This document shows, piece by piece, positions 9,655 to 19,300 of a stretch of DNA of 36,430 nt. The position numbers and the translations under genes are program-made. How positions within the stretch are numbered: position 1 is the stretch's first letter; the number at the start of each line of letters is the position of its first letter. The stretch is from Bacteroidales bacterium (lineage in GTDB: Bacteria; Bacteroidota; Bacteroidia; Bacteroidales; P3). A model generated the notes under the pieces. The model was not told the origin of the DNA. It was given only the letters and a program-made list of their open reading frames with translations, and ran no database searches. The stretch is taken from the NCBI GenBank assembly GCA_028709955.1, contig JAQUTD010000007.1, positions 1 through 36,430 on the forward strand, written 5' to 3'.

Positions 9655-10701
9655 TTATGCATTAGTATAGTTCTCAATCCAATCCTCACCATAAGAAATC
9701 TTAAATACGGGTTTGCTTTTAATTAAACTCTTTGGTGATATAAGTCCATTATTAAAAATCTTATTACCAACCAAAACATTAGCTTCATCCCATAAATTTT
9801 CTTCAATAAAACTTTCTAAAGTGAATTTACCCCCTTCAACAATTAGGGACGAAGCCTTAATTCCGTTATATATATAATGTATGATTTGTTCTAAAATACT
9901 CTTTTCAAAATCCAATTTAACATAAGTAATCTCGCCTTGAACAAAATCTTTCTTTGAATTAAAAATAATTGTCTTTTGAGTATTATCGAACAAAAACCTA
10001 TCAGTAGGAATAGTTAAATCTTTATCAATAGTCATACGAATTGGGTTACGACCACTAAAATAACGAACATTCAAATTAGGATTATCATTAATTATTGTAT
10101 TCTTTCCAACCAAAATACAATCCTCAATAGATCTTTGCCTATGAACCCAAACTCTTAAAGCATCATTTGTTATCCAATAATCTTTCTTATCTTTATCTCT
10201 TCTTTCAATATCCATAAACCCATCCAAGGTTTGAGCCCATTTCAAAATAATATAAGGGCGATTCTTTTCATGGCGAGAAAAAAATCTCTTATTCAATTCC
10301 CTACCCTCCTTTTCTAAAACACCACAAATTACTTCAATGCCTGCATCTTTTAAAATCTTTATACCACCTCCAGCAACTTTAGGATTTGGATCATAATTAC
10401 AAATAACAACTTTTCTTATCCCGCTTTGAACAATAAAGTCTGCACAAGGAGGAGTTTTACCCCAATGACAACAAGGCTCGAGGCTAACATAAAGAGTGGC
10501 GTTCTTAAGTAAGGTTTTGTCCTTAACAGAGTTTATAGCATTAGGTTCAGCATGTGAGAGTCCATAAACTTTATGATATCCCTCACCAATAACCCTATTA
10601 TTATATACCACAACAGCTCCAACCATTGGATTTGGACTAACATAACCTCCTCCCAAAGAAGCCAACTGCAAACACCTACTCATTATTAACTCATCATTCA
10701 T
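9655..10701 (-). CDS. ribD: Bifunctional diaminohydroxyphosphoribosylaminopyrimidine deaminase / 5-amino-6-(5-phosphoribosylamino)uracil reductase
   Basis: MSRCLQLASLGGGYVSPNPMVGAVVV, HAEPNAI, SLEPCCHWGKTPPCAD; start placed at MNDELIMSR (10701), since the longer ORF (to 10893) runs into divergent prmC. Confidence 0.93.
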   Translation of the reverse strand: MNDELIMSRCLQLASLGGGYVSPNPMVGAVVVYNNRVIGEGYHKVYGLSHAEPNAINSVKDKTLLKNATLYVSLEPCCHWGKTPPCADFIVQSGIRKVVICNYDPNPKVAGGGIKILKDAGIEVICGVLEKEGRELNKRFFSRHEKNRPYIILKWAQTLDGFMDIERRDKDKKDYWITNDALRVWVHRQRSIEDCILVGKNTIINDNPNLNVRYFSGRNPIRMTIDKDLTIPTDRFLFDNTQKTIIFNSKKDFVQGEITYVKLDFEKSILEQIIHYIYNGIKASSLIVEGGKFTLESFIEENLWDEANVLVGNKIFNNGLISPKSLIKSKPVFKISYGEDWIENYTNA

Positions 10702-10776
10702 ATCTATCGTAAAATAAAAAGCAAATATACTACTTAATCCAATAATACTAAAATTCCTTGATTGGGATAAATATAG

Positions 10777-10784
10777 TAATTTTG
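10777..10784 (+). promoter_or_regulatory. Candidate -7 element (TAATTTTG) for prmC
   Basis: TAnnTTTG match 12 bp before the ATG at 10797. Confidence 0.4.
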
Positions 10785-10796
10785 CAAAAAAAGATA

Positions 10797-11663
10797 ATGA
10801 GGATAGCATCAAATAGGATTGAAGATATATTAAAATTTGCACTACAAGAACTTGAAGGCATTTATTCAATAAACGAAATAAAACAAATGACATATAGTCT
10901 AATTACTCATTTTTGTAATATCCCCAAAACTTCAATTTTGGCTAACAACAAACAAACCATTCTTGAATCGGAACTATTGAAACTTAACTTTGCAATCAAA
11001 GACCTTAAGAAAGAGAAACCCCTTCAATATATAATAGGATATACTGATTTTTATAATATTAGAATAAATTTAAGTCATAAGGTATTAATTCCTCGTCCTG
11101 AAACAGAAGAATTAGTTGATTTAATAATTAAGGAGAATAGAGATAGAAAAGGTTTAAAAATAGCAGACTTAGGTTGTGGAAGTGGAGCAATAGCTTTAGC
11201 TTTGAAAAAGAATATTCCAGAGTGTGAAGTTTGGGCATTTGATTTTGATGATAATGCAATTAATCAAACAGAGGAAAATGCAAAATCTCTTCATTTAGAT
11301 ATTAAAATTGAAAAGAAAGACCTTTTAAAAGAGAATATCACTAATCTTTTTTTTGATATAATTGTATCAAATCCGCCCTATGTTATGGAAAAGGAAAAGA
11401 ACCTGATGAGAGATAATGTTTTGAATTATGAACCCCATCAAGCTCTTTTTGTGAAAGATGATAATCCCTTAATATTTTATCAAGCAATAGAAAAACTATC
11501 CCAATTGAATCTCAACCCTAAAGGAAAAATTTACCTTGAAATCAACGAAAATCTTGCAAATTCAACAGCCCTATTATTTAATAAACATAATACCAAAATA
11601 GTAAAAGATATGTTTGGGAAAGACAGATTTATAATGGTTACAACAAAGTTAATTAACAATTAG
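10797..11663 (+). CDS. prmC: Peptide chain release factor N(5)-glutamine methyltransferase
   Basis: LIPRPETEELV, IADLGCGSGAIALAL, DIIVSNPPYV; start set at MRIASNR. Confidence 0.93.
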   Translation: MRIASNRIEDILKFALQELEGIYSINEIKQMTYSLITHFCNIPKTSILANNKQTILESELLKLNFAIKDLKKEKPLQYIIGYTDFYNIRINLSHKVLIPRPETEELVDLIIKENRDRKGLKIADLGCGSGAIALALKKNIPECEVWAFDFDDNAINQTEENAKSLHLDIKIEKKDLLKENITNLFFDIIVSNPPYVMEKEKNLMRDNVLNYEPHQALFVKDDNPLIFYQAIEKLSQLNLNPKGKIYLEINENLANSTALLFNKHNTKIVKDMFGKDRFIMVTTKLINN

Positions 11664-13079
11664 TTTCTTTGTTTGAGAGTATTTACCACTTCTTATGTTT
11701 ATAAAATAAGTACCTTTCTTAAATTTAGAAACATCAACACTTAATTCCAATTTATTCCCAATTGGTTTTTCTACCAAACTTAAGACTTCCTTGCCTTGAA
11801 TATCAATAATTAATATTTTAATCTCTGTTCCAACTCCTTCAAGACTAATTATAGTTTTCTCATTGGTTGGATTAGGATACAAGATTAAATTAGTTCCATC
11901 ATATAGTATATTAGTTGGTAAGGTGAGGATAAAAGTTTTTAAAGAATAGTTATAAATATTTGTGTCATAAGACCAAGTACTCTCATTAGAAGGTTCATAA
12001 TTATTTGCATTAATATAATGAGTAAGCATATGATTGTAGTTATCAAGATAGCTCTGAGTATAATTTAATGGAGATGGTTTAAATTTTAATATCTCATCAG
12101 AGGTATAATTATAATCAAAGTTATAAATAAATTTATGATTACACAACAAATCTACGCCCCATTGAACATAAGCTTTTACAAGAACTTTATTATCATAATT
12201 ATCATAGAAAAAAGAATCAATACTATGGAGATTCCAATTATTATTATACATATAATTATATCTTGACAACATCAAATCATTTGAATTGTAGGATAATTCC
12301 ATCTTATATGAAGGCAACCAGGTTGAACCATTATAAATACTGTAATTTTCAAACAATTGTTCTGTTAACAAATTACTACTATCATATATAAAATAGGTTT
12401 TCGATCCATTAACTAAGGCAGAAGTATCGTTAAATTGTTCATATAATGAATAAATCATATTATCATTTTGATCGTAAGTATTGGATATCTGACTTTCTAT
12501 ATGTTCATTACCGTAATTGTCAAAGTAGTAGGAATTTTCGTTAATTAATAAATTATCTGTGTTATAAACAAAATCTCTTTTAGAAGACATAATCCAAGCA
12601 TTTGAATCTGTGTTGAAGAAATAATCAATCTGCCTTGTTTTATACCCATTGGTATATTCATAATTTCTTCTATAATTTGTTAGCCAAATATTGTCAATAT
12701 TTACAGTCATAACCTCTTGAACTAATAGACGGTTATTATCATAAGTAAATTCCATAAACTCATGTTCTCTATATTGGTTTGAATCATAATCCCAAATATA
12801 ATAAAGAGAACTTATCAACAGACTATCAACATTATAGGCATTCTCGGTCTTAGAAAACACATCTTTAATTAGAGTGAGATTACCTCTCAGATCATATTCA
12901 AAAATAGTGGGTTCATTTGGTGCCAAACAATAAGTAATACTGTCCAAAGCCATAAGGTCAATAGTGGTTTTGGAACCAGAGGGAGATTTCGATTCCCTAT
13001 TCTCAATATAATTTTGAGAAAACGTATCTTGCATCCCAAATAATAAGAAACACAAAATAAAAAAATAATACTTTTTCAT
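11649..13079 (-). CDS. Secreted Tyr/Asn-rich repeat protein with T9SS type A sorting domain
   Basis: Signal peptide MKKYYFFILCFLLFGMQDTFSQ; C-terminal LYPNPTNEKTIISLEGVGTEIKILIIDIQGKEV...FKKGTYFINIRSGKYSQTKKLIVN. Confidence 0.85.
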   Translation of the reverse strand: MKKYYFFILCFLLFGMQDTFSQNYIENRESKSPSGSKTTIDLMALDSITYCLAPNEPTIFEYDLRGNLTLIKDVFSKTENAYNVDSLLISSLYYIWDYDSNQYREHEFMEFTYDNNRLLVQEVMTVNIDNIWLTNYRRNYEYTNGYKTRQIDYFFNTDSNAWIMSSKRDFVYNTDNLLINENSYYFDNYGNEHIESQISNTYDQNDNMIYSLYEQFNDTSALVNGSKTYFIYDSSNLLTEQLFENYSIYNGSTWLPSYKMELSYNSNDLMLSRYNYMYNNNWNLHSIDSFFYDNYDNKVLVKAYVQWGVDLLCNHKFIYNFDYNYTSDEILKFKPSPLNYTQSYLDNYNHMLTHYINANNYEPSNESTWSYDTNIYNYSLKTFILTLPTNILYDGTNLILYPNPTNEKTIISLEGVGTEIKILIIDIQGKEVLSLVEKPIGNKLELSVDVSKFKKGTYFINIRSGKYSQTKKLIVN

Positions 13080-13382
13080 ATTAAAGGTTTTATATTATAA
13101 TATGCAAATATACAAAATTCAAGAGCAAAAACCTATACCAAATCAAATATAAATTGTTTCAATAACCAGATTATATCCATTAAATCATGTACAACAATTA
13201 AGAAACTCCATTTCAGACAAGGATGAAATTTTTTATTTAGTATAACAAAAATGAGGCTCTCTTTAATACAATGTTTCAATACAGCCCCGACGGAAAGTCG
13301 CTTCACAAAACAGAGAAATCCCACACAACTGGAAAACATCAAGTTTAGTTGAATTTAAACTTAATATATTTCAAAATAGATT

Positions 13383-13424
13383 AAGGAAAAATTTATTTTT
13401 ATCAAGGAAAAATTCTTTTTTATC
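13383..13424. repeat. Two tandem 21-bp repeats plus a degenerate third
   Basis: AAGGAAAAATTTATTTTTATC / AAGGAAAAATTCTTTTTTATC (19/21 identical), then AAGTATAAATTTTGAG. Confidence 0.6.
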
Positions 13425-13475
13425 AAGTATAAATTTTGAGTAAGCTTTTTTTGTAATAAAAGGGTTAAAAACAGA

Positions 13476-13502
13476 AAAAGAGGCTGTCAGACAGCCTCTT
13501 TT
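13476..13502 (-). terminator. Intrinsic terminator downstream of the M3 peptidase gene
   Basis: AAAAGAGGCTGT-CAG-ACAGCCTCTTTT, perfect 12-bp stem with 3-nt loop; U-rich flank in the minus-strand RNA. Confidence 0.8.
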
Positions 13503-13539
13503 ATATTTGTTTTGCAAATTAAGTTCGCGTTAGAGATGT

Positions 13540-15645
13540 TTATTTCTTCATTCCGTTGTTTCTTAGAACTGCATCAATTGATGGTTCTTGACCACGAAAA
13601 CGTTTATACATTTCCATTGCGTCATCGGTACTTCCTCTTGAAAGAACTTCATTTTTAAATTTATCAGCTGTTGTTTTATCAAATATGTTGCCTGCTTCTA
13701 AAAATGCATTGAAAGCATCTGCATCAAGAACTTCCGACCATACATAAGAATAGTATCCAACTGCATATTCTCCTCCAAAAACGTGTGCAAAATAGGTTGA
13801 ACGATATCTTGGTGGAATTTGAGAGATTAAGCCTATCTTATCCATTGCTTTCTTTTCAAATGCAGTTACATCTTGTATTTTATCCTTTGATTTTATTACA
13901 TGATATTCTAAATCAAGGTAAGCAGCGGCATAGCGTTCTGTCATTCCATAAGCAACATCAAATTTTGCAACTGATTCAATTTTCTTAATTAATTCTTGAG
14001 GGATAACTTGTCCTTTTTCGTTTTTAGCAAACATCTTTAATACTTCTGGTTGTGAGCACCAATGTTCAAATACTTGTGATGGTAGTTCGACAAAATCTCT
14101 TGGGACTGAAGTTCCTCCTGTTGATATATATGTACAATTGGAAAGAAGAGTATGGATTGCGTGTCCCATTTCGTGAAATACTGTTGAGGCTTCTTCTGAG
14201 GTAAGTGTTGTTCTGCCTGAAGGTGATTTTGCATAGTTAAAACATACTGTTGTTATTGGGGTAATTTTCTTTCCTGCTTTAACATATTGTTCTCTATAGC
14301 TATTGCACCAAGCTCCACCTACCTTTGAAGCTCTTGTATATGGATCCCAATAAAGAATACCTACATGTTCGCCTTTTTCATTTTTGCATTCATAAACTTG
14401 AACATCTTTTTCGTAGGTTGGGATATCTTTTCTTTCTGTGAATGTTAATCCATAAAGTTTTGTTACAACATCAAAACATCCTTGACGTACATTGTTTATT
14501 TCAAAATAAGGCCTTGTTTCTTCTGCGTCAAAATTAAATTTTTGTTTCTTTAGTTTATCTGCATAATATGACCAATCCCATGCTTCAAGTGTAGCACCTT
14601 TTTGATCTTTATCAAGTAGTTTTTGAAGTTCAACAACATCTTTCTTTGCTGCAGGAATAGAATATTTCAATAAACCTTCAAGTAAGTTATATACCTCTTG
14701 AGGTGTTTTATTCATTCTTTCTTCAAGAACATAATCTGCAAAAGTATTATAGCCTAATATTTCAGCTTTTTGAGCTCTTAGGTTGGTTAATTTTGTTATT
14801 ACTTCTTTGTTGTCTGTTGCGCCTCCATTATTGCAACGATTGTTCTTTGCATTAAATATTTTTTCTCTCAAAGTTCTATTTTCTGAAAATTGGAGGAAAG
14901 GGAATACTGATGGATTATCTAAGGTAAAAACCCATTTTCCTGCTTTTGATTGTTCTTTAGCTGTTGCCTCTGCTTGGTCTATTAGCCATTGAGGAAGTCC
15001 TTTTAAATCTTCTTTCTTTTCAATAACAAGAGAGTAAGCTTTTGTTTCTTTTAACAGGTTTGCAGAAAATTTGGATTCTAATGTTTTTATTTCTCCATTT
15101 ATTTGTTTTAGTTTGTCTTGTTTTGTTTTATCTAACAAAGCTCCCGAACGAACAAATTTCTTATAGGTTTTATCCAAAAGCATTGATTGTTCTTTGTTTA
15201 GGTTTTCATTCTCTTTATTATCCCAAACTTTCTTAACTCTTTCAAATAGTTTAGCATTCATAGTGATTTCGTCAGCATGTTTTGCAAGCATTGGTCCTAT
15301 TTTTTCTTCCAACTTTTGCAATTCTTCATTAGTGTTGGCTGCTGTCATATTAAAAAATACTCCAGCAACTTTACCTAATAACTCACCACTTAGGTCGTAA
15401 GACACAATCGTATTTTCAAAATTAGCAACCTCTTTGTTGTTGATAATTGCATCTATCTCTTTGTTATGAACCTTCATTGCTTCTTCGAAAGCAGGGAGAT
15501 AATCTGATGTTTTAATTTGATCAAATGGAGGTGTTCCAAATGGAGTGTTCCATTCTTTTAATAGAGGATTATCAGAATTTTCTTTCTTGCCACAACCTCC
15601 AAATAATAATGCTGCACTTAGCATAAATAAAATTGTCTTTTTCAT
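13540..15645 (-). CDS. M3 family metallopeptidase (peptidyl-dipeptidase Dcp-like), probable lipoprotein
   Basis: Lipobox LLFGGC; HEMGHAIH zinc motif; PLLKEWNTPFGTPPFDQIKTSDYLPAFEEAM N-terminus; FAHVFGGEYAVGYYSYVWSEVLDADAF. Confidence 0.93.
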   Translation of the reverse strand: MKKTILFMLSAALLFGGCGKKENSDNPLLKEWNTPFGTPPFDQIKTSDYLPAFEEAMKVHNKEIDAIINNKEVANFENTIVSYDLSGELLGKVAGVFFNMTAANTNEELQKLEEKIGPMLAKHADEITMNAKLFERVKKVWDNKENENLNKEQSMLLDKTYKKFVRSGALLDKTKQDKLKQINGEIKTLESKFSANLLKETKAYSLVIEKKEDLKGLPQWLIDQAEATAKEQSKAGKWVFTLDNPSVFPFLQFSENRTLREKIFNAKNNRCNNGGATDNKEVITKLTNLRAQKAEILGYNTFADYVLEERMNKTPQEVYNLLEGLLKYSIPAAKKDVVELQKLLDKDQKGATLEAWDWSYYADKLKKQKFNFDAEETRPYFEINNVRQGCFDVVTKLYGLTFTERKDIPTYEKDVQVYECKNEKGEHVGILYWDPYTRASKVGGAWCNSYREQYVKAGKKITPITTVCFNYAKSPSGRTTLTSEEASTVFHEMGHAIHTLLSNCTYISTGGTSVPRDFVELPSQVFEHWCSQPEVLKMFAKNEKGQVIPQELIKKIESVAKFDVAYGMTERYAAAYLDLEYHVIKSKDKIQDVTAFEKKAMDKIGLISQIPPRYRSTYFAHVFGGEYAVGYYSYVWSEVLDADAFNAFLEAGNIFDKTTADKFKNEVLSRGSTDDAMEMYKRFRGQEPSIDAVLRNNGMKK

Positions 15646-15687
15646 TTTGTTAATTATTTATTAATCTAATATTTTTATAATTTCCAG

Positions 15688-16368
15688 TCATTCATCCACT
15701 GTTTTCTTAAACCTGAACTTAGGCTCTTCCTTTTTTAATAATCTTTTTATATTTTTTCTGTGAGTGTAGGGTATAAACAAAGCAACCATGCAAGTGAAAA
15801 CAATTAGGGGGATATAAATATTATAGTTGAGCCAATGTTCACAAGTTATATAAAGTATTGGAAATGCAATTGAGGTTGTTATTGAGGCTAAGGATATGAA
15901 TTTTGAAAAAACAAATGTAACTATAAAGATTGCCAAAATAAGAGGTAGCAGGGGTTCAAAAATCCCAATTATTACACCAAGCATAGTTGCAACTCCTTTG
16001 CCTCCCTTAAAACCAACATATATTGGTAACGCATGCCCAATAACTGCAATAACTCCAAGAACTAATTTATAATAGGTAAGATATTCTGCTCCAGAAACCA
16101 TGCCCCAAATATCTGTGTAGAAACGTCCAAAAAAGTTTGCAATATATACTGCTATCCAACCTTTAAAAGCATCAATACCTAATACAAATAGACCTGGTAG
16201 TAAGCCTAAAACTCTAATTGTGTTTGTTGCTCCTGAGTTTTTACTCCCCTTCTCTCTTACATCAACCCCATAGAATGATTTCCCTATCCAAACTGCTGAT
16301 GGTATTGAGCCTATTAGATAAGCAAATATACCTCCAACACCTAACATAATATAATGTATTAGTGTCAT
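15688..16368 (-). CDS. plsY: Acyl phosphate:glycerol-3-phosphate acyltransferase
   Basis: YLIGSIPSAVWIGK, DVREKGSKNSGATNTIRVLG, GHALPIYVGFKGGKGVAT. Confidence 0.95.
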   Translation of the reverse strand: MTLIHYIMLGVGGIFAYLIGSIPSAVWIGKSFYGVDVREKGSKNSGATNTIRVLGLLPGLFVLGIDAFKGWIAVYIANFFGRFYTDIWGMVSGAEYLTYYKLVLGVIAVIGHALPIYVGFKGGKGVATMLGVIIGIFEPLLPLILAIFIVTFVFSKFISLASITTSIAFPILYITCEHWLNYNIYIPLIVFTCMVALFIPYTHRKNIKRLLKKEEPKFRFKKTVDE

Positions 16369-16374
16369 AATTTT

Positions 16375-19300
16375 TTATTCTTGATTTTTATCTTGTTCTT
16401 CAATTTTTTCAAGTTTTCTTATAAAATCTCTCTTTTCATTTGGTGTTGAGAGTCTATAAGTATATATCTTTCCGTCTTCTCCCTTAAATTCTCTATCTTT
16501 GGAAGGAACCGCTTTTATATATTCATTAAAGATTTCATAGGAAGAAACTGCACTCATCGAAGCTCCATTATATGTAAAGAAATACCAATGGTCAGGATTA
16601 GCTTCAACATATATTCTAATTTCATTAGAAATAGAAGTTTTTAGAAGCTGTATTTTGGCTCTTATCATTTTATTCATTTGATATTTCCCTACCATGCTTA
16701 ATTCAACATCACCATAAGAAACATAAGAATTTAGGATTGGGTCCCATTGCATTCTAACGTTGGAAAAATAAAGTGTATAATTCATATCTTTAGGAATTTC
16801 CTTCCATTCTCCAGTTATAAGTAAATCTTCATATAGTTCAACTCCTTTTTCACCAAACATTGCAAATAGTTGATCCTTGTATTTTGAAGTTTCCAATTCT
16901 ATTGGAATAAGATTCATATCCTCATATAGTTCAACTCCCATATAATCTAATGCTTGTTGATTGAATGGAAACCTTAAACCAAGGCTCATATTAATATCGG
17001 CAGTTGCATTAGAGTTATTAATTTTAATCTCTCCATAGTTATTCATACTCACAACTCCCCCCTTATTAAATCCAACACTTATCATGCCTTGTCCTTTTGC
17101 GTCGCAAGTAGATTTATTTAAAACAAGATAATCCCCTATCTCCCCTTGCATATCTTCTAATTTCTCCATGGAAGCAATTCTATATTCATTGGATGCCTTA
17201 TCGTAGGTCAAAAATCCTTTAGAACTCATAAAAGTATTGTCTGCTTCAACATCTGTTGTAAGGAATGCTGATCTTGGTTCCATATTTTTTGGATTAAACT
17301 GAAGCGATGCAGTTATCCTTTGTCCTTCAACTGAGGTTGGTGCTTCTGGAATTGGTATAAATATATTCTTAGAATCTACTCTTGACTTAAACTTTACCCA
17401 TGCAAGATTTTCATTGCAATTATGTGTTAGTTGTAATCCCCCATCAAAAAGGAAATTTGTGTCTTTTGCATCAACTTGAACTGTTCCATAGAAATTAAAT
17501 GCAGAATTAAGAGGTATTGAAATATCTTTATAAACAGAACCTATTGCTCTTGTATATGTTGGGTCTGGATTAATTTTTGTCATAAAGATAGGATGTTTCT
17601 TCTTATTTTCATCCACAAAGTCAATATAACCATTTGCAGAATAAAGTACTGAAGAAAAAATATGAACTCTTGCATCATAGAACTGGTGTAGTTTTGTTTC
17701 TGTATCAACAAGGATTTTAGCACTTTCAATTGTATCCATTTGAGCTCCAGGACGAATTATAATTGTTGCATCTGATGGACTAATGGCTGCGTCAGCACTT
17801 CTAACAAGAAATACTTGGTCGGCTGTAAGTTTATTTGTTTTTAAACTTAGTGTTGCATGAACAGAATTAAATGTTAGACCTTTTTGAAGAGGGTTTGTTG
17901 CAATAAACTTTGCTCCAGGTTGTTCCAATTCAACTAAACTTTTTATGTCCTTATTAGGAAAATCTCCCGCTTGAACGCTCATTGAGTTCAAAAGAGCAAG
18001 TTCTTTTGAATCCATTTGCCAATCAAATTTATCTACCTCACAACTATATTGCAAATAAGTTAAATCACATGGCTTAACTCCTTCAATTGAAGTAAATTCT
18101 CCTTTTCTGGTTTTAAAGTCAACATATGATTTTACTTCTTTTGCCTTAAAAGCAATATCATTTCCATTTAATGACATTAAAGTAAAATTAGCAGTATCTG
18201 AACTATATGTAATATTTTTAAACTTAAAGTTAGTTGCATCAACTATCATTTCTCCTACTTTATTGCTTCCATTTCCTGTCAATCCACTTGGCCTAACTAT
18301 TAAACTTCCACTATGCAGTGAATTTCCAGAATACATATAGAATGGTTCAGCTTTTTGATCAACTTGCATATAATCTTTATAAGGGTACCAATTAGCAAAG
18401 GTTTTTGTTACTGTAACATCTGGAAACTCAACTGCTCCTTTATTAGTGCAAATAAACTTATCAGTTGTGCAATACATTGAATCAGGAAGGAAAACAAACA
18501 TTCTTGAATCACTACGAGAAGCAATATATTCCAAATAACCTGCTCCCAAAAGTCCTTGTAAACTAAGGTCAACTCTATTATAGAATTTTCCCTTTCCTCC
18601 ATAAGCTAACATTCCAACTTGAGGCGTTTCTATAACAAAACCAAGAGAGTAATCCTTCATTACTTTTAATGGTTCTTTTATATCTGGAAATATTCCCGCA
18701 GACTTAAAAACTCCGGTAAATTTAACACTATCTGTCTTGAAAGTCATCAAGTCTTTCAATTTGAAAGGGTCTAATTTGTAATAAAATTTATCTCTTAAAT
18801 AAGCACCATTTTGAATTCTTGTTTGGTCGTAATACACGTAAGAATCTTCAAGAGAAGATAACATTGGATAACCTGGTACTTTTTTTATACTACTCTTATT
18901 CTTAGGGTCGTCAATTAATAATTCACAAACCAAATTTTGAAGAGGAGTTTGAATTTTTACAATTTTATTTGTGTCTTCAAACAATGGAACATAAAATGCC
19001 ATAGAGTCTATCTTAGGCAGATTTAGAGCGAATCTTTCATAATCAAAATAACATTTTTCTCCACCCATATTAAATCTTCCTGCAGTTATTCTTCCATTAA
19101 ATTCAAAGCTTCTATTTTTCTTCATTACTATTTCCCCTTTAACTGGAGCTATATTAACAAAATGAGTGTCGGATAATGAGAAAGTTTCTATCCCATACAT
19201 TCTTAAATCCATATCCAATATGTTTAAGACTGCATTTGCTTCTTTCTTGGTTGAAGAAACAAAACGGATATTATCGTAGTCTTGTTTTTTGGTGTTAGCT

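Noticed and set aside
10702-10893. N-terminal 64-aa extension of the ribD ORF
   Set aside because: It overlaps the divergent prmC promoter and coding start; ribD homology begins at MNDELIMSR (10701).
13133-13342. 69-aa minus-strand ORF
   Set aside because: No recognisable domain, no convincing ribosome-binding context, and atypical composition; not called as a CDS.
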